A DNA stretch of 64,000 bases from Parasporobacterium paucivorans DSM 15970 (lineage in GTDB: Bacteria > Bacillota > Clostridia > Lachnospirales > Lachnospiraceae). The notes below the pieces were generated by a model. That model saw nothing but the letters and a program-made list of their open reading frames with translations, searched no databases and was not told the DNA's origin. Location: contig NZ_FQYT01000002.1 in assembly GCF_900141895.1 (NCBI RefSeq), positions 124,001-188,000 of the forward strand. The letters are read 5' to 3'. This document shows, piece by piece, positions 1-8,760 of the stretch. Positions within the stretch are counted from its first letter, which is position 1; the number at the start of each line of letters is the position of its first letter. The translations under genes were made by a program, and so were the position numbers.

Positions 1-2012
1 GCCACTCCAAGGCCTTCCACCTTATCCGACACCCCAAGAAGAGAAAGCGGCTGGCTGTTATAAATCGTATTATAGCACAGACCACAGCTGCTTTTCACTG
101 TAAAATATTTATTATACCGGTCCTTCAGAAAAACATATTCCTGCTTTTTATCGCATTTTCCAAGAGTTTTTTTCACACAACCGGCAGAAATCATGAGAGG
201 GATGTATCCGTAAACGACCAGCTCTTCGTCCCCTGTGATACGCCTTTTCAGTTCCCTGTGGTTCAGCTCATAAGGAAGTGCGATACTTTCTGCCCCCCAC
301 TCTTTATACATCCTTTCAGCCTCCGAATTCAGAGAATACATGGACGCGTCGAAGACAAGAGTTTTACTGGTTCTCTTATCGAGATATCCATATTCATCCA
401 GGCTCTTGACCAGGTAACCGTCGAGACAGCTTTGTTCCATATTCTCAAAGTGCTTCTCAAAGAGATTGGCCGCAGCACTCCTAAAGACCGGAGGCAGGGA
501 CAAAAACAATTGTTTTCTTTTGGCATGGCATCTGTCGGCAATGGCGTTAATATGACTTAAATCGGTTGATTCATAATCCAGATATATCCTGTCAATTTCC
601 GGGATAGACATGACTTTTTCAAATTGTTCCAGGGTTGTGACCATACAGTTCAATTTCATTCCCGGCTTGATGCGTTTTTCTGTTTCTGATTCAGCCTTAA
701 TTTCCGGACTATTGTGCAGGATCCGTCTGTATTTTTTTAAAAGTTCCTGGGTAAACATTTCCAGTGCATTCCTGCGCAGTCCATTCAAATCCCCGACCGG
801 GATAAAGAGTCCGTCATCCAGCTCAACTTCCACCTCCTGAAAACAATAGCTGCTGCCTCCCGTCTTCATCATCTGACGGACTACGTTTTCAATGGTCAGC
901 GGTTTATTCTGTGCAGGATATGGTCTGCCACCCATATAAATGATGTGATGGGTGTCATCAAAAATTTCCACCCGGACTTCTTTATCCTGCTGAATTGCCA
1001 TCCTGCAATGAATCTTTTTGTGGATATCCGGCATCTCATCTTTTTCATTTTTTATGTCTTTGTCGGAGGAATACGTGGATTTATTCAGGGTAATCATGTT
1101 TCTGCTGTTATGCTGCCGGTAATATCCCTCACTAAAACCATTTCGGGAATAAAGGGCTTCCAGATACTCCAGATCGTTTTTTTCCACATGATAGCCCTCT
1201 GTTCCATTCTTTTCGTACAGATCAAGGTATTTCCGGTATATTGCCGTAACCCCACCAGAATAGGCTGGACTCTTCATTCTTCCTTCGATTTTCAAGGAGC
1301 CCACCCCTGCTTCCAGTATTTCCGGCAATAGCCGCAGGGTGCATATGTCCTTGGGGCTGATCGGATAAGCTTCCTCCTTTTGGGAAATCGTTTTCTCATC
1401 TTTCATGGCTGTGTATGGGAGCCTGCAGGGCTGTGCACATCTTCCCCGGTTGCCGCTTCTGCCTCCCAACATGCTGCTCATCAGGCACTGACCAGAATAC
1501 GAATAGCAAAGAGCCCCGTGAACAAAGCTTTCAATTTCGATGTCAGAATCGTCCCTGATTTCCCTTATTTCCCCTAATGACAGCTCTCTCGGTGTTACAA
1601 TCCGGCTGATTCCATTATCTTTCAGGATTCTGGCTCCATATTTTCCCATTACAGCCATTTGGGTGCTTGCATGAATGGCAATATCCGGGAAATGCCTCCT
1701 CACAAAACGTACTGCTCCCCAGTCCTGCACAATCAGTGCATCCAGTCCCTGCCTGTAATAAGGAAGCAAGTAATCATACAGTTTTTCTTCTATTTCTTCC
1801 TCCTTAAGGAGGGTGTTCAGCGTCATGTATATCTTCTTGCCATGAACGTGTACGTAATCTATTGCCTTCAAAAGATCCTCTCCGGACAGATTCTGGGCAA
1901 AAGCCCTGGCCCCGAACATAGAACCTCCCAGATAGACCGCATCAGCCCCCGCATTGACAGCCGCTCTCAGTGATTCATACGAACCTGCCGGGGATAGTAA
2001 TTCAACTTTCAT
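1..2012 (-). CDS. Peptidase U32 family protein (partial, 3' end beyond left edge)
   Basis: The reading frame is open from an ATG at 2012 to the window edge, about 670 residues without a stop, so the C-terminus is missing. The start MKVELLSPAGSYESLRAAVN is typical of U32 proteins, and the family signature is intact around 1470-1530: ESFVHGALCYSYSGQC, with its two cysteines and the glycine between them, followed by GGRSGNRGRCAQPCR. The length fits the long U32 subgroup with an extra domain (RlhA/YhbU-like). Family members include the 23S rRNA C2501 hydroxylase RlhA and collagenase-like proteins; proteolysis has not been shown for most. A GGTGAGG ribosome site lies 7 nt upstream. It is the last visible gene of the minus-strand run from 5055, 69 bp after zapA. 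RlhA-like rRNA modification is the best inference; the exact substrate is not decided by the sequence. Confidence 0.85.
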   Translation of the reverse strand, partial: MKVELLSPAGSYESLRAAVNAGADAVYLGGSMFGARAFAQNLSGEDLLKAIDYVHVHGKKIYMTLNTLLKEEEIEEKLYDYLLPYYRQGLDALIVQDWGAVRFVRRHFPDIAIHASTQMAVMGKYGARILKDNGISRIVTPRELSLGEIREIRDDSDIEIESFVHGALCYSYSGQCLMSSMLGGRSGNRGRCAQPCRLPYTAMKDEKTISQKEEAYPISPKDICTLRLLPEILEAGVGSLKIEGRMKSPAYSGGVTAIYRKYLDLYEKNGTEGYHVEKNDLEYLEALYSRNGFSEGYYRQHNSRNMITLNKSTYSSDKDIKNEKDEMPDIHKKIHCRMAIQQDKEVRVEIFDDTHHIIYMGGRPYPAQNKPLTIENVVRQMMKTGGSSYCFQEVEVELDDGLFIPVGDLNGLRRNALEMFTQELLKKYRRILHNSPEIKAESETEKRIKPGMKLNCMVTTLEQFEKVMSIPEIDRIYLDYESTDLSHINAIADRCHAKRKQLFLSLPPVFRSAAANLFEKHFENMEQSCLDGYLVKSLDEYGYLDKRTSKTLVFDASMYSLNSEAERMYKEWGAESIALPYELNHRELKRRITGDEELVVYGYIPLMISAGCVKKTLGKCDKKQEYVFLKDRYNKYFTVKSSCGLCYNTIYNSQPLSLLGVSDKVEGLGV

Positions 2013-2081
2013 AATTTTTCCTCACCAAAATAAGCAAGCCGAAACAAAAGTAAAAATCATTTGCTTCCGGCCCGTTTATTT

Positions 2082-2495
2082 TTAATATGAATTATCCATA
2101 TCCGTCATTCTTGTTTCCAAGCGGATAATTTCTTTTTGGTATTCGTTTGCCTCATTCTTCAGTCGGATTATTTCCTTTTCATTCTCCTGGTTATTAAGCC
2201 TCTCCGTGACAAGCTCATGTTTTATGTCATACAGCTGTCTGTCCTTGTCTCCCACTTCCGCTTCCAGTTCATCTGCTCTTTTTTTTGTTTTAAAATATTC
2301 GTCTGCAATATTAAGCTCCAGCATCGCTTTCTGGGCATCAAAATTCATTTTTTTGTAGGCAGGATCTTTTCTGTATTCTGCAATTTTACCGTTAATATAC
2401 GAGCTTACCTTCTGAAGATATTCTTCGCTTTCATAACCGCTGAGCGTATACTTGTTTCCGTCTATAATTACCTCAGTATTATTCTTTGCCGTCAT
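2082..2495 (-). CDS. zapA: Cell division protein ZapA
   Basis: 137 residues. ZapA binds FtsZ and promotes bundling of Z-ring filaments in the cytoplasm. The N-terminal ~90 residues match the ZapA domain: NTEVIIDGNKYTLSGYESEE, then YLQKVSSYINGKIAEYRKD, ending in an N-x-A-D-E-Y-F-K segment. From about residue 70 to the end there is a long charged helix with heptad character (coiled coil), the ZapA dimerisation region, somewhat longer than in E. coli ZapA (109 aa). It lies 65 bp downstream of ruvB, as in many Clostridia where zapA sits between ruvB and a U32 peptidase. Cotranscription with ruvAB is likely. Confidence 0.88.
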   Translation of the reverse strand: MTAKNNTEVIIDGNKYTLSGYESEEYLQKVSSYINGKIAEYRKDPAYKKMNFDAQKAMLELNIADEYFKTKKRADELEAEVGDKDRQLYDIKHELVTERLNNQENEKEIIRLKNEANEYQKEIIRLETRMTDMDNSY

Positions 2496-2560
2496 GCCAT
2501 TATTCCCCCGGATTTTATTGGATATTATAATTATAACGTATCAAGATATAAAAACAACCG

Positions 2561-3559
2561 TTATTTGATTTTAGACAGACCCAGGTGAAGATATGCACTT
2601 TCCGTGACGACTCTGCCACGGGGGGTTCTCATAATAAGACCTTTTTTGATCAGATAGGGTTCATACACCTCTTCAAGAGTTCCTGTATCTTCTCCGATTG
2701 CGGCTGCCAGAGTGTCCAGACCGGCCGGCCCTCCACCAAATTTTTCAATCAGTGTAAGAAGAATGGTCCTGTCGTTAAGATCAAGCCCTTCCTTATCCAC
2801 TTCCAGAAGGTTCAGTGCATCATCAGCCACTTCCCTGGTGATATCCCCATCGTATTTTACCTGTGCAAAGTCCCTTACCCGCTTTAAAAGCCGATTGGCA
2901 AGCCGGGGAGTACCTCTCGATCTCCTGGCTATCTCCATGGCTCCCCTGGAATCAATCCTTACTCCAAGAACCCTGGCCGACCTTTCCACTATTATCTGGA
3001 GATCTTCCTCCGTATAGAATTCAAGGCGGCTTATGAGCCCAAATCGGTCTCTTAGCGGCGCTGTCAGCAGTCCAGCCCTTGTGGTGGCTCCAATCAGGGT
3101 AAATTTGGGTATATTCAGACGGATGGATCTTGCGGAAGGTCCTTTTCCAATCATAATATCAATGGCAAAGTCCTCCATGGCCGGATAAAGCAATTCTTCC
3201 ACCTGCCGGTTCAGTCTGTGGATTTCATCAATGAATAGAATATCCCCTTCTGACAGACTGTTCAGAACCGCAGCCATTTCTCCCTGCTTTTCAATGGCCG
3301 GTCCGCTGGTGATTTTGATATTCACACCCATTTCGTTTGCGATAATTCCAGCCAGTGTGGTCTTTCCAAGACCAGGAGGTCCGTAAAAAAGCGTATGATC
3401 CAGAGATTCACCACGTGATTTGGCTGCTTCAATAAATATTTTAAGGTTTTCCTTTGCTTTGGTCTGACCGATATAATCTTTTAAACACCTGGGTCTCAAG
3501 TGGTTTTCTATGCTTTCCTCTTCCACTTCCAGGTCTGTGCTAATTATCCGCTTGTTCAT
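2561..3559 (-). CDS. ruvB: Holliday junction branch migration helicase RuvB
   Basis: 332 residues, the normal length. RuvB is the AAA+ motor that drives branch migration on RuvA-bound Holliday junctions. Visible motifs are N-terminal [11 protein letters not shown], Walker [12 protein letters not shown] (about residue 61), Walker [13 protein letters not shown] (about 112), sensor-1 [10 protein letters not shown], the arginine-finger stretch LRDRFG, and the C-terminal winged helix ending [15 protein letters not shown]. The gene is 18 bp after ruvA in the same operon. The ATG is preceded by GGTGGAG. Nothing is missing. Confidence 0.97.
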   Translation of the reverse strand: MNKRIISTDLEVEEESIENHLRPRCLKDYIGQTKAKENLKIFIEAAKSRGESLDHTLFYGPPGLGKTTLAGIIANEMGVNIKITSGPAIEKQGEMAAVLNSLSEGDILFIDEIHRLNRQVEELLYPAMEDFAIDIMIGKGPSARSIRLNIPKFTLIGATTRAGLLTAPLRDRFGLISRLEFYTEEDLQIIVERSARVLGVRIDSRGAMEIARRSRGTPRLANRLLKRVRDFAQVKYDGDITREVADDALNLLEVDKEGLDLNDRTILLTLIEKFGGGPAGLDTLAAAIGEDTGTLEEVYEPYLIKKGLIMRTPRGRVVTESAYLHLGLSKIK

Positions 3560-3577
3560 TTTTTCTCCACCTGTTTA

Positions 3578-4174
3578 TCATATCAGCTTTTTTAATGCTT
3601 CCCTCAGCAATGCCTCCACATCTGTAATATTCGTAGAGTATGCCGAATTAACAGCTTTGTGGGATTCGGTAATCGAATACCCAAGTGTTGCCAGCGCCTG
3701 TACCGCTTCGCTTCTTATATCATCCGTGTTTGCCGCAAATCCTTCCTCGCCCGTATCTCCAAGGATATCTTCCGGATTCACCTTATCCCGGAGTTCGATA
3801 ATCAGCCTCTGGGCTGTCTTCGCTCCGATTCCCGGAGCCCGGCTTATGGTTTTGGCATCATTTGCCAGGACGGACATCCTCAGTTCATCAGGCGTAATGG
3901 TCGACAATATTCCCAGTGCCCCCTTTGGACCGATGCCGCTGACCTGAATCAGCATCTTGAAAATTCCCAAGTCATCCTTTGAAAGAAATCCATATAAATT
4001 GATGGCATCTTCCCGTACGTATAGATAAGTATACACCCTGACTTCATTCCCCACTGCCGGAAGCGCCGGTATCAGGGATGTGGGAACAATAATATTATAC
4101 CCCATGTTCTGGTTTTCAATCACGATTTTCTTTTCAGAAATCTCCCTTAATTCACCTTTAATGTATGAAATCAT
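3578..4174 (-). CDS. ruvA: Holliday junction DNA-binding protein RuvA
   Basis: 198 residues, the standard RuvA size. It starts MISYIKGELREISEKKIVIE (OB-fold domain I), has helix-hairpin-helix repeats (VSGIGPKGALGIL and APGIGAKTAQRLIIELRDK, about residues 77-123), then an acidic flexible linker and a C-terminal UBA-like domain III (EAVQALATLGYS...) that contacts RuvB. It forms the tetramer that holds the four-way junction. It sits 1 bp after the Gx-family gene and 18 bp before ruvB, so ruvA, ruvB and zapA share an operon whose upstream part carries redox-related membrane genes. Confidence 0.97.
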   Translation of the reverse strand: MISYIKGELREISEKKIVIENQNMGYNIIVPTSLIPALPAVGNEVRVYTYLYVREDAINLYGFLSKDDLGIFKMLIQVSGIGPKGALGILSTITPDELRMSVLANDAKTISRAPGIGAKTAQRLIIELRDKVNPEDILGDTGEEGFAANTDDIRSEAVQALATLGYSITESHKAVNSAYSTNITDVEALLREALKKLI

Positions 4175-4175
4175 A

Positions 4176-4673
4176 TTATACCTGCCTAAGTAATGTTTTA
4201 ACTTTATTTTGAAACAGATTTGCGATAATCCCTAAGACCAGGCCCGTAACAAACCCTGCTATTATAAGGACCGGAAGATAGTAGAGAATGCCATAGGTTT
4301 CTACAACCAGGGATGCTATTACTATCTGGGCAATATTATGGGTCACCCCGCCGACCACGCTCACGGCTATTATGGAGAACAGCTTGGATTTCATTGCCAG
4401 GAACATGAAAACGAAACTAATGAACGCACCGGCAAAGCTGAAGAGAAGGCTGAAGGGATTCCCGAATAAAAGCGCAATTATGAAAATCCGTACAATGTTG
4501 ATCAGCATGGCTTCTCTGGGTCCAATATTAAAGAGGACTATGACCACAACAAGATTTGCAAGCCCCAGTTTGACACCGGGTATTCCAAAGTTAAAAGGAA
4601 GAATCACTTCAATATAACTAAGTATTATGGCAAATGCTGTAAACATGGACAGATAGGATATTCTTTTTGCCAT
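4176..4673 (-). CDS. Gx transporter family / Hpre_diP_synt_I membrane protein
   Basis: 165 residues, almost entirely hydrophobic with five or six membrane segments. It matches the family often labelled heptaprenyl diphosphate synthase component I, now Gx transporter family: N-terminal RISYLSMFTAFAIILSYIE, the PFNFGIPGVKLGLANLV stretch with conserved glycines, and GPREAMLINIVRIFI. The fold resembles ECF transporter S-components. It lies 13 bp after a NusG-II domain gene; such pairs resemble the EetA/EetB membrane pair of flavin-based extracellular electron transfer loci. The substrate is unknown. The enzyme name heptaprenyl diphosphate synthase should not be taken literally here. Confidence 0.85.
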   Translation of the reverse strand: MAKRISYLSMFTAFAIILSYIEVILPFNFGIPGVKLGLANLVVVIVLFNIGPREAMLINIVRIFIIALLFGNPFSLLFSFAGAFISFVFMFLAMKSKLFSIIAVSVVGGVTHNIAQIVIASLVVETYGILYYLPVLIIAGFVTGLVLGIIANLFQNKVKTLLRQV

Positions 4674-4686
4674 TCTCTTCCCCTTT

Positions 4687-5055
4687 CTAATCAGCTATGC
4701 CATCCAGCTCAGATGCATCAGTCTCTCCAACCACCCTGACCACAACCTCGTTTGGTAGACATATCAATGATTCATCGGAAGATTTTATACTTTTCTGGTG
4801 CATACACAACTTATCCGGACAGGATGCATCCGTAATTTTCGCCTCTCTATTATTAATATCCAAAACATTGTAGCCTTTTTCCGACACAATCATATATTGG
4901 GTGTTCTCATCCAACGGGAGGGACTTCACAACTTCCCCCTTTACGACAATCTCCACATAGGCCCCCTGTTGCGGCAGCAGGATATTAAACAGTATAAAAG
5001 CAACGAAAGACACAGCCAGTATCGTTGCCAGTAAAATGATATCGTTTTTCTTCAT
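4687..5055 (-). CDS. Membrane-anchored NusG domain II protein
   Basis: 122 residues. Residues 7-28 are a single N-terminal membrane anchor (IILLATILAVSFVAFILFNI). The rest is a small beta-rich extracytosolic domain of the NusG_II type with the family's cysteine pattern: CPDKLC followed about 20 residues later by ICLPNEVVVRV. It is not the transcription factor NusG. Proteins of this type occur beside ApbE and Gx-family proteins in extracytosolic flavin electron transfer loci, and here apbE is divergently transcribed 113 bp away. It is the first gene of the run to ruvAB-zapA. A role in handling electrons or quinone/flavin at the outer face of the membrane is inferred from context only. Confidence 0.82.
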   Translation of the reverse strand: MKKNDIILLATILAVSFVAFILFNILLPQQGAYVEIVVKGEVVKSLPLDENTQYMIVSEKGYNVLDINNREAKITDASCPDKLCMHQKSIKSSDESLICLPNEVVVRVVGETDASELDGIAD

Positions 5056-5168
5056 ATAGTTTTCCTAACAGAACTAATGTTTTTTATCATGATAGCATAA
5101 AAGTGTTTTAAAGTAAAATGCATTATGATATCATATATTGCACACACTAAAAGGAATGGTACGGATAT

Positions 5169-6176
5169 ATGAAAAAAACAATAATTGTTTTGGCTTTATT
5201 GCTTCTGACACTTACCGGATGCTCCAATGATTCATCCGCAGATACTGTGACGAAGACTGATTTTTACTTTGATACTGTAGTAACCATTACGCTTTATGGC
5301 GAAACGGATGCTTCCATAATCGACGAATGCTTCTCCATATGCGCCGGCTACGAGCAGCTTTTCAGCCGAACGATTGAAACGAGTGAAATTTCTATCCTCA
5401 ACCGGGATAAGATTCTTGCGAGTCCAAGCCCCGATACTTTGGATATAATAAATACCGCTTTGCAATACTCAGCACTGACTGATGGAAAATTTGATATAAC
5501 TGTTGCAGGTTTAAGCCAATTATGGGCTTTCACTTCAGATAACCCTGCTGTTCCGGGCAATGAAGCTATAAAGGAAGCCTTAAAGGGCGTCGGAAGCAAG
5601 TACATTTCTATCAACGACGGTTCAGTGCGCCTCACAAACCCGGCCACCTCCATTGACCTGGGCGCTCTTGCAAAAGGTTATATTGCAGACAAGCTGAAGG
5701 AATATCTTTTGAGCCAAAACGTTAAAAGTGCGGTGATTGACTTAGGAGGCAATGTTCTGCTGGTTGGAAGCAAACCTGACGGGAGTGCTTACAGGATAGG
5801 GATACAGAAGCCGTTTGCCAAAAGGAATGAATCCCTTGCCATAGTCCAGGGATCAGATATCTCCATTGTGTCATCCGGAAATTACGAAAGATATTTCTAT
5901 GAAAACGGTAAACTTTACCATCATATACTGGACACAACAACCGGCTATCCTGTAGAAAACAATCTTTCTTCCGTAACGATCCTTTCATCTTCCTCTCTGG
6001 ATGGCGACTGCCTCAGCACATCCTGCTTTGCCCTGGGGCTTGAAAAAGGAATGGAGCTGATAGAAAGCCTGGATGGTATCGAGGCCGTTTTTGTTGATAA
6101 GGACGACAATATGTATCTGTCTTCCGGATTAAAAAAGACTGATGGTAATATCATTACCATCAGTCCGCAGAGCTAA
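5169..6176 (+). CDS. apbE: FAD:protein FMN transferase, lipoprotein
   Basis: 335 residues. ApbE transfers FMN from FAD to a threonine of target proteins such as RnfG and RnfD on the outer side of the membrane. It has a lipoprotein signal peptide with lipobox LTGC (cysteine at residue 18). Family motifs follow: DFYFDTVVTITLYG, SIDLGALAKGYIADK, VIDLGGNVLLVG (metal/FAD site), HHILDTTTGYPV and DGDCLSTSCFALG. The length is normal. It lies opposite the NusG-II gene and close to the rnf operon, whose subunits G and D carry flavinylation motifs, so it is the probable flavinylating enzyme for that complex. Its stop codon overlaps that of the convergent CBS gene by four bases. Confidence 0.94.
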   Translation: MKKTIIVLALLLLTLTGCSNDSSADTVTKTDFYFDTVVTITLYGETDASIIDECFSICAGYEQLFSRTIETSEISILNRDKILASPSPDTLDIINTALQYSALTDGKFDITVAGLSQLWAFTSDNPAVPGNEAIKEALKGVGSKYISINDGSVRLTNPATSIDLGALAKGYIADKLKEYLLSQNVKSAVIDLGGNVLLVGSKPDGSAYRIGIQKPFAKRNESLAIVQGSDISIVSSGNYERYFYENGKLYHHILDTTTGYPVENNLSSVTILSSSSLDGDCLSTSCFALGLEKGMELIESLDGIEAVFVDKDDNMYLSSGLKKTDGNIITISPQS

Positions 6177-6595
6177 CCCATTGCGAATCTGTTTTGTATG
6201 TACTTATTGTTCCACTGTTCCATTATGTCTTTTCTGGTAACGATACCAATAAATTTATTGTCGTCATCCACGACTGGCACAAAGTTTTGGTTAAGTGCTT
6301 TTGACATCATGTCTTCTATGTTGGCATTTGCATTGACCGGGATGTTGTCCCTGTTTCTTTTAATCATTCTGATCGGCATATCCTGGATGTCATTAAGACA
6401 AAGGCTGCTGTTCTCCTGCATGTACTGCACAATATCCCGGTCTGTTATGGTCCCGGCCAGTTTGCCCATCCTGTTGATGATTGGAACCGCCGTATAATTA
6501 CGCTTTGCCATTACCATTAATGCCTCTTTGACTGTATCGGTATTAAAGATGTAATCTACTTCACTTTTGGGTTTTAGAAAAAATAAAACATTCAT
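6173..6595 (-). CDS. CBS domain pair protein
   Basis: 140 residues made almost wholly of two CBS motifs (about residues 8-62 and 75-132). Each shows the usual hydrophobic pattern ending in a TD/TR-R-D-I turn: GTITDRDIVQYM and GIVTRKDIMEQW. CBS pairs bind adenosyl nucleotides (AMP, ATP, SAM) and usually act as sensors. There is no catalytic or DNA-binding domain, so the partner is unknown. It follows rnfB after 89 bp containing a perfect 14-bp inverted repeat. A GGAGG lies 13 nt before the ATG, longer than optimal. An energy-state sensor linked to Rnf is possible but not shown. Confidence 0.85.
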   Translation of the reverse strand: MNVLFFLKPKSEVDYIFNTDTVKEALMVMAKRNYTAVPIINRMGKLAGTITDRDIVQYMQENSSLCLNDIQDMPIRMIKRNRDNIPVNANANIEDMMSKALNQNFVPVVDDDNKFIGIVTRKDIMEQWNNKYIQNRFAMG

Positions 6596-6626
6596 AATAT
6601 GTAATTTTCCTCCTTGCAGATGCCAT

Positions 6627-6660
6627 TAAAGTATAATTCCCATATAGGAATTATACTTTA
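6627..6660 (-). terminator. Perfect 14-bp inverted repeat between rnfB and the CBS gene
   Basis: TAAAGTATAATTCC (6627-6640), a 6-nt loop, and the exact reverse complement (6647-6660). It lies 24 bp after the rnfB stop and 32 bp before the CBS gene. The arms are AT-rich and the tail after the repeat is not a clean T-run on the minus strand, so it may be a weak terminator or processing hairpin for the rnf mRNA, or an operator for the CBS gene. Confidence 0.5.
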
Positions 6661-6684
6661 ATTTTACTGCAATAACAAGGGTAC

Positions 6685-7482
6685 TTATTTTTTAATTACA
6701 ATAATTTTTGTTGGACATTTCTGCGCGCAGGCACCGCAATTGGTGCATTTATCATAATCAATATGTGCCAGATTGTTAACAACCTTGACAGCATCAAACG
6801 CACATGCTTTTTCACACATCTTGCATGCGATACATCCTACCGAGCATACCGCTTTCACGTCTTTTCCCTTGCTTGTGCTGTTGCAGCGTACCAGATGTTC
6901 AGCTTGGTAAGGAACCATTTCAATAAGGTTTTTTGGACACTCTGCAATACATTTCCCACAGGCAACGCATTTTTCTCTATCAACCAATGCGAGACCGTCC
7001 TGAACATGTATAGCGTCAAACTCACATGCCGAGACGCAGGATCCATATCCCATACATCCAAAAGAACATCCTTTTGGTCCGCCTCCGGATACCAGCGCGG
7101 CTTCCTTGCAGTTCATATTGCCATGGTACTCATATTTAAGACTAGATACACTGTTGCTTCCGTGACATTTAACGAAAGCAACATTTTTGACCATATCAGC
7201 TGTCTGTCCCGTGATTTCGGCAATTATTTGTGCAGTGACGCTACCGCCAACTGGACAGGCTCCTGCCGGGGCTTCTCCATTTGCAATGGCTGCAGCCAGT
7301 CCATCACATCCGGGGTATCCGCATCCCCCACAGTTATTTCCTGGCAGCGCCTCACGGACTTTCAGCTCAATTTCATTCACTTCTACTTTAAAAGCCAGAT
7401 CCGCCGCTCCTAAAAGAAAACCTATCAGAATACCCACACCGGCGACAACGGCTGCTGCGATAATTACTCCTGTAACACTCAT
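6685..7482 (-). CDS. rnfB: Rnf complex subunit B (ferredoxin-like)
   Basis: 265 residues. RnfB is the iron-sulfur subunit of the ferredoxin:NAD+ oxidoreductase that pumps Na+ or H+. It has an N-terminal membrane anchor (residues 5-27), the CGGCGYPGC...C cluster motif of the RnfB family, and several further cysteine groups: CSFGCMGYGSC, CVACGKCIAECP, CSVGCIACKMCEKAC and CTNCGACAQKCP, enough for about five or six [4Fe-4S] clusters. It probably takes electrons from reduced ferredoxin. It is the last gene of rnfCDGEAB, 11 bp after rnfA, with a GGGGGGATAACG ribosome site. Confidence 0.97.
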   Translation of the reverse strand: MSVTGVIIAAAVVAGVGILIGFLLGAADLAFKVEVNEIELKVREALPGNNCGGCGYPGCDGLAAAIANGEAPAGACPVGGSVTAQIIAEITGQTADMVKNVAFVKCHGSNSVSSLKYEYHGNMNCKEAALVSGGGPKGCSFGCMGYGSCVSACEFDAIHVQDGLALVDREKCVACGKCIAECPKNLIEMVPYQAEHLVRCNSTSKGKDVKAVCSVGCIACKMCEKACAFDAVKVVNNLAHIDYDKCTNCGACAQKCPTKIIVIKK

Positions 7483-7493
7483 CGTTATCCCCC

Positions 7494-8072
7494 CTATATT
7501 AATCCTGAAAATCCAAAAAATGCAATTGCCATAAGTCCCGCTGAAACCATTGTGATCGGCATTCCCCTGAAGGGTACCGGTATGTTCTCGTTATATTCAG
7601 ATTTCTCCCGGATACCGGCCATAATCAGCAAAGCTATTGTAAATCCGACTGAAACTCCCAAACCATTAACCACGCTAAACAAGAGATTGTATTCTTTCTG
7701 TACATTCATCAATGTAACGCCAAGAACGGCACAGTTTGTGGTAATCAACGGAAGGTATACGCCCAAGGCTGAGTAAAGGGGCCGGCTGTACTTTTTCAGA
7801 ATCATTTCCACCAGCTGGACCAGCGCTGCAATCACCAGTATGAATACAATCGTCTGCAGATAGCTGATGTGAAGCGGTACAAGGATTCCGATAAAAATAA
7901 TTCCAGCCAGAAAAGAGGAAACCGTTATAACGAATATTACAGCAGCTCCCATGCCAAGGGAAGTTTTCAGCTTTTTGGATACTCCAAGAAAAGGACAAAG
8001 CCCAAGGAACTGGCTCAGAACTACATTGTTCACCAAGGCGGCTCCAATAATTATCAGTACTAATTCTTTCAT
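7494..8072 (-). CDS. rnfA: Rnf complex subunit A
   Basis: 192 residues, the normal RnfA length, with six predicted membrane helices. The starting segment ELVLIIIGAALVNNVVLSQF and the LGLCPFLGVSKK stretch are diagnostic; the cysteine here, together with that of RnfE, is known in the family to hold a membrane-embedded [2Fe-2S] cluster between the two inverted-topology subunits. The second conserved cysteine lies in LITTNCAVLGVTL. It is 1 bp downstream of rnfE and 11 bp upstream of rnfB. Confidence 0.97.
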   Translation of the reverse strand: MKELVLIIIGAALVNNVVLSQFLGLCPFLGVSKKLKTSLGMGAAVIFVITVSSFLAGIIFIGILVPLHISYLQTIVFILVIAALVQLVEMILKKYSRPLYSALGVYLPLITTNCAVLGVTLMNVQKEYNLLFSVVNGLGVSVGFTIALLIMAGIREKSEYNENIPVPFRGMPITMVSAGLMAIAFFGFSGLI

Positions 8073-8073
8073 A

Positions 8074-8760
8074 TTATGCCTCCTTCTTTTCGTCTATTTG
8101 GCTAGAAGGGCAGGTACCGCATGACGGACATCCAGAACAGGATTCTTCGATGGCCGGTTTGCCTTTTTTCATGCCCGTCCAGTTTTTGAAAGCAACAAGA
8201 CATGCCAGTACAAAGAAAGCACCCGGAGCAAGCACAAATATTGTTACATTAAATTCAGAAGGAATAAATTTGAATCCAAATACGGATCCTGAACCAAGTA
8301 TCTCCCTGAATGCTCCCAGCAGAGTTAGGGCAATGGTAAAGCCAAGGCCCATACCTATCCCGTCAAAAGTTGAAACCAGAGGAGGATTCTTGGATGCATA
8401 CGCTTCCGCCCTGCCCAGTATAATGCAGTTTACTACAATCAGAGGAATGTATATCCCCAAGGAGTCATTCAATGCAGGTACATATGCTTCAAGTAAAAAC
8501 TGCACAATTGTAACAAAACTTGCAACGATGACGATAAATGCCGGCATACGTACGGAATCAGGTATTATATTTCTCAAAATTGATATGATAAGGTTTGAAC
8601 AAATCAATACTACCGTTGTTGCCAGACCCATTCCAATTCCGTTAATAGCTGAAGTGGTGACAGCCAGGGTCGGACACATACCTAAAATCAGTACAAACGT
8701 AGGATTCTCTTTAATAATACCGTTATACAATCTCTCAATACACTTATTCAACACTTCCAC
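8074..8760 (-). CDS. rnfE: Rnf complex subunit E with Cys-rich C-terminal tail
   Basis: 228 residues with six membrane helices, homologous to RnfA: ENPTFVLILGMCPTLAVTTSA carries the first cluster cysteine and VVNCIILGRAEAYAS the second. After the last helix an extra cytosolic tail (about residues 203-228) contains four cysteines at three-residue spacing: CSGCPSCGTC. Classical RnfE proteins end shortly after the last helix, so the tail may bind metal or an extra cluster; this is inference. The gene start lies inside the end of rnfG (17-nt overlap), indicating translational coupling. Confidence 0.96.
   Translation of the reverse strand: MEVLNKCIERLYNGIIKENPTFVLILGMCPTLAVTTSAINGIGMGLATTVVLICSNLIISILRNIIPDSVRMPAFIVIVASFVTIVQFLLEAYVPALNDSLGIYIPLIVVNCIILGRAEAYASKNPPLVSTFDGIGMGLGFTIALTLLGAFREILGSGSVFGFKFIPSEFNVTIFVLAPGAFFVLACLVAFKNWTGMKKGKPAIEESCSGCPSCGTCPSSQIDEKKEA

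Noticed and set aside
4176-4673. Heptaprenyl diphosphate synthase component
   Set aside because: The old family name is misleading: this is an integral membrane protein with no prenyltransferase motif.
4687-5055. Transcription factor NusG
   Set aside because: The NusG-II name refers only to a domain; the protein has a membrane anchor and cysteine pattern and no NGN or KOW domain.
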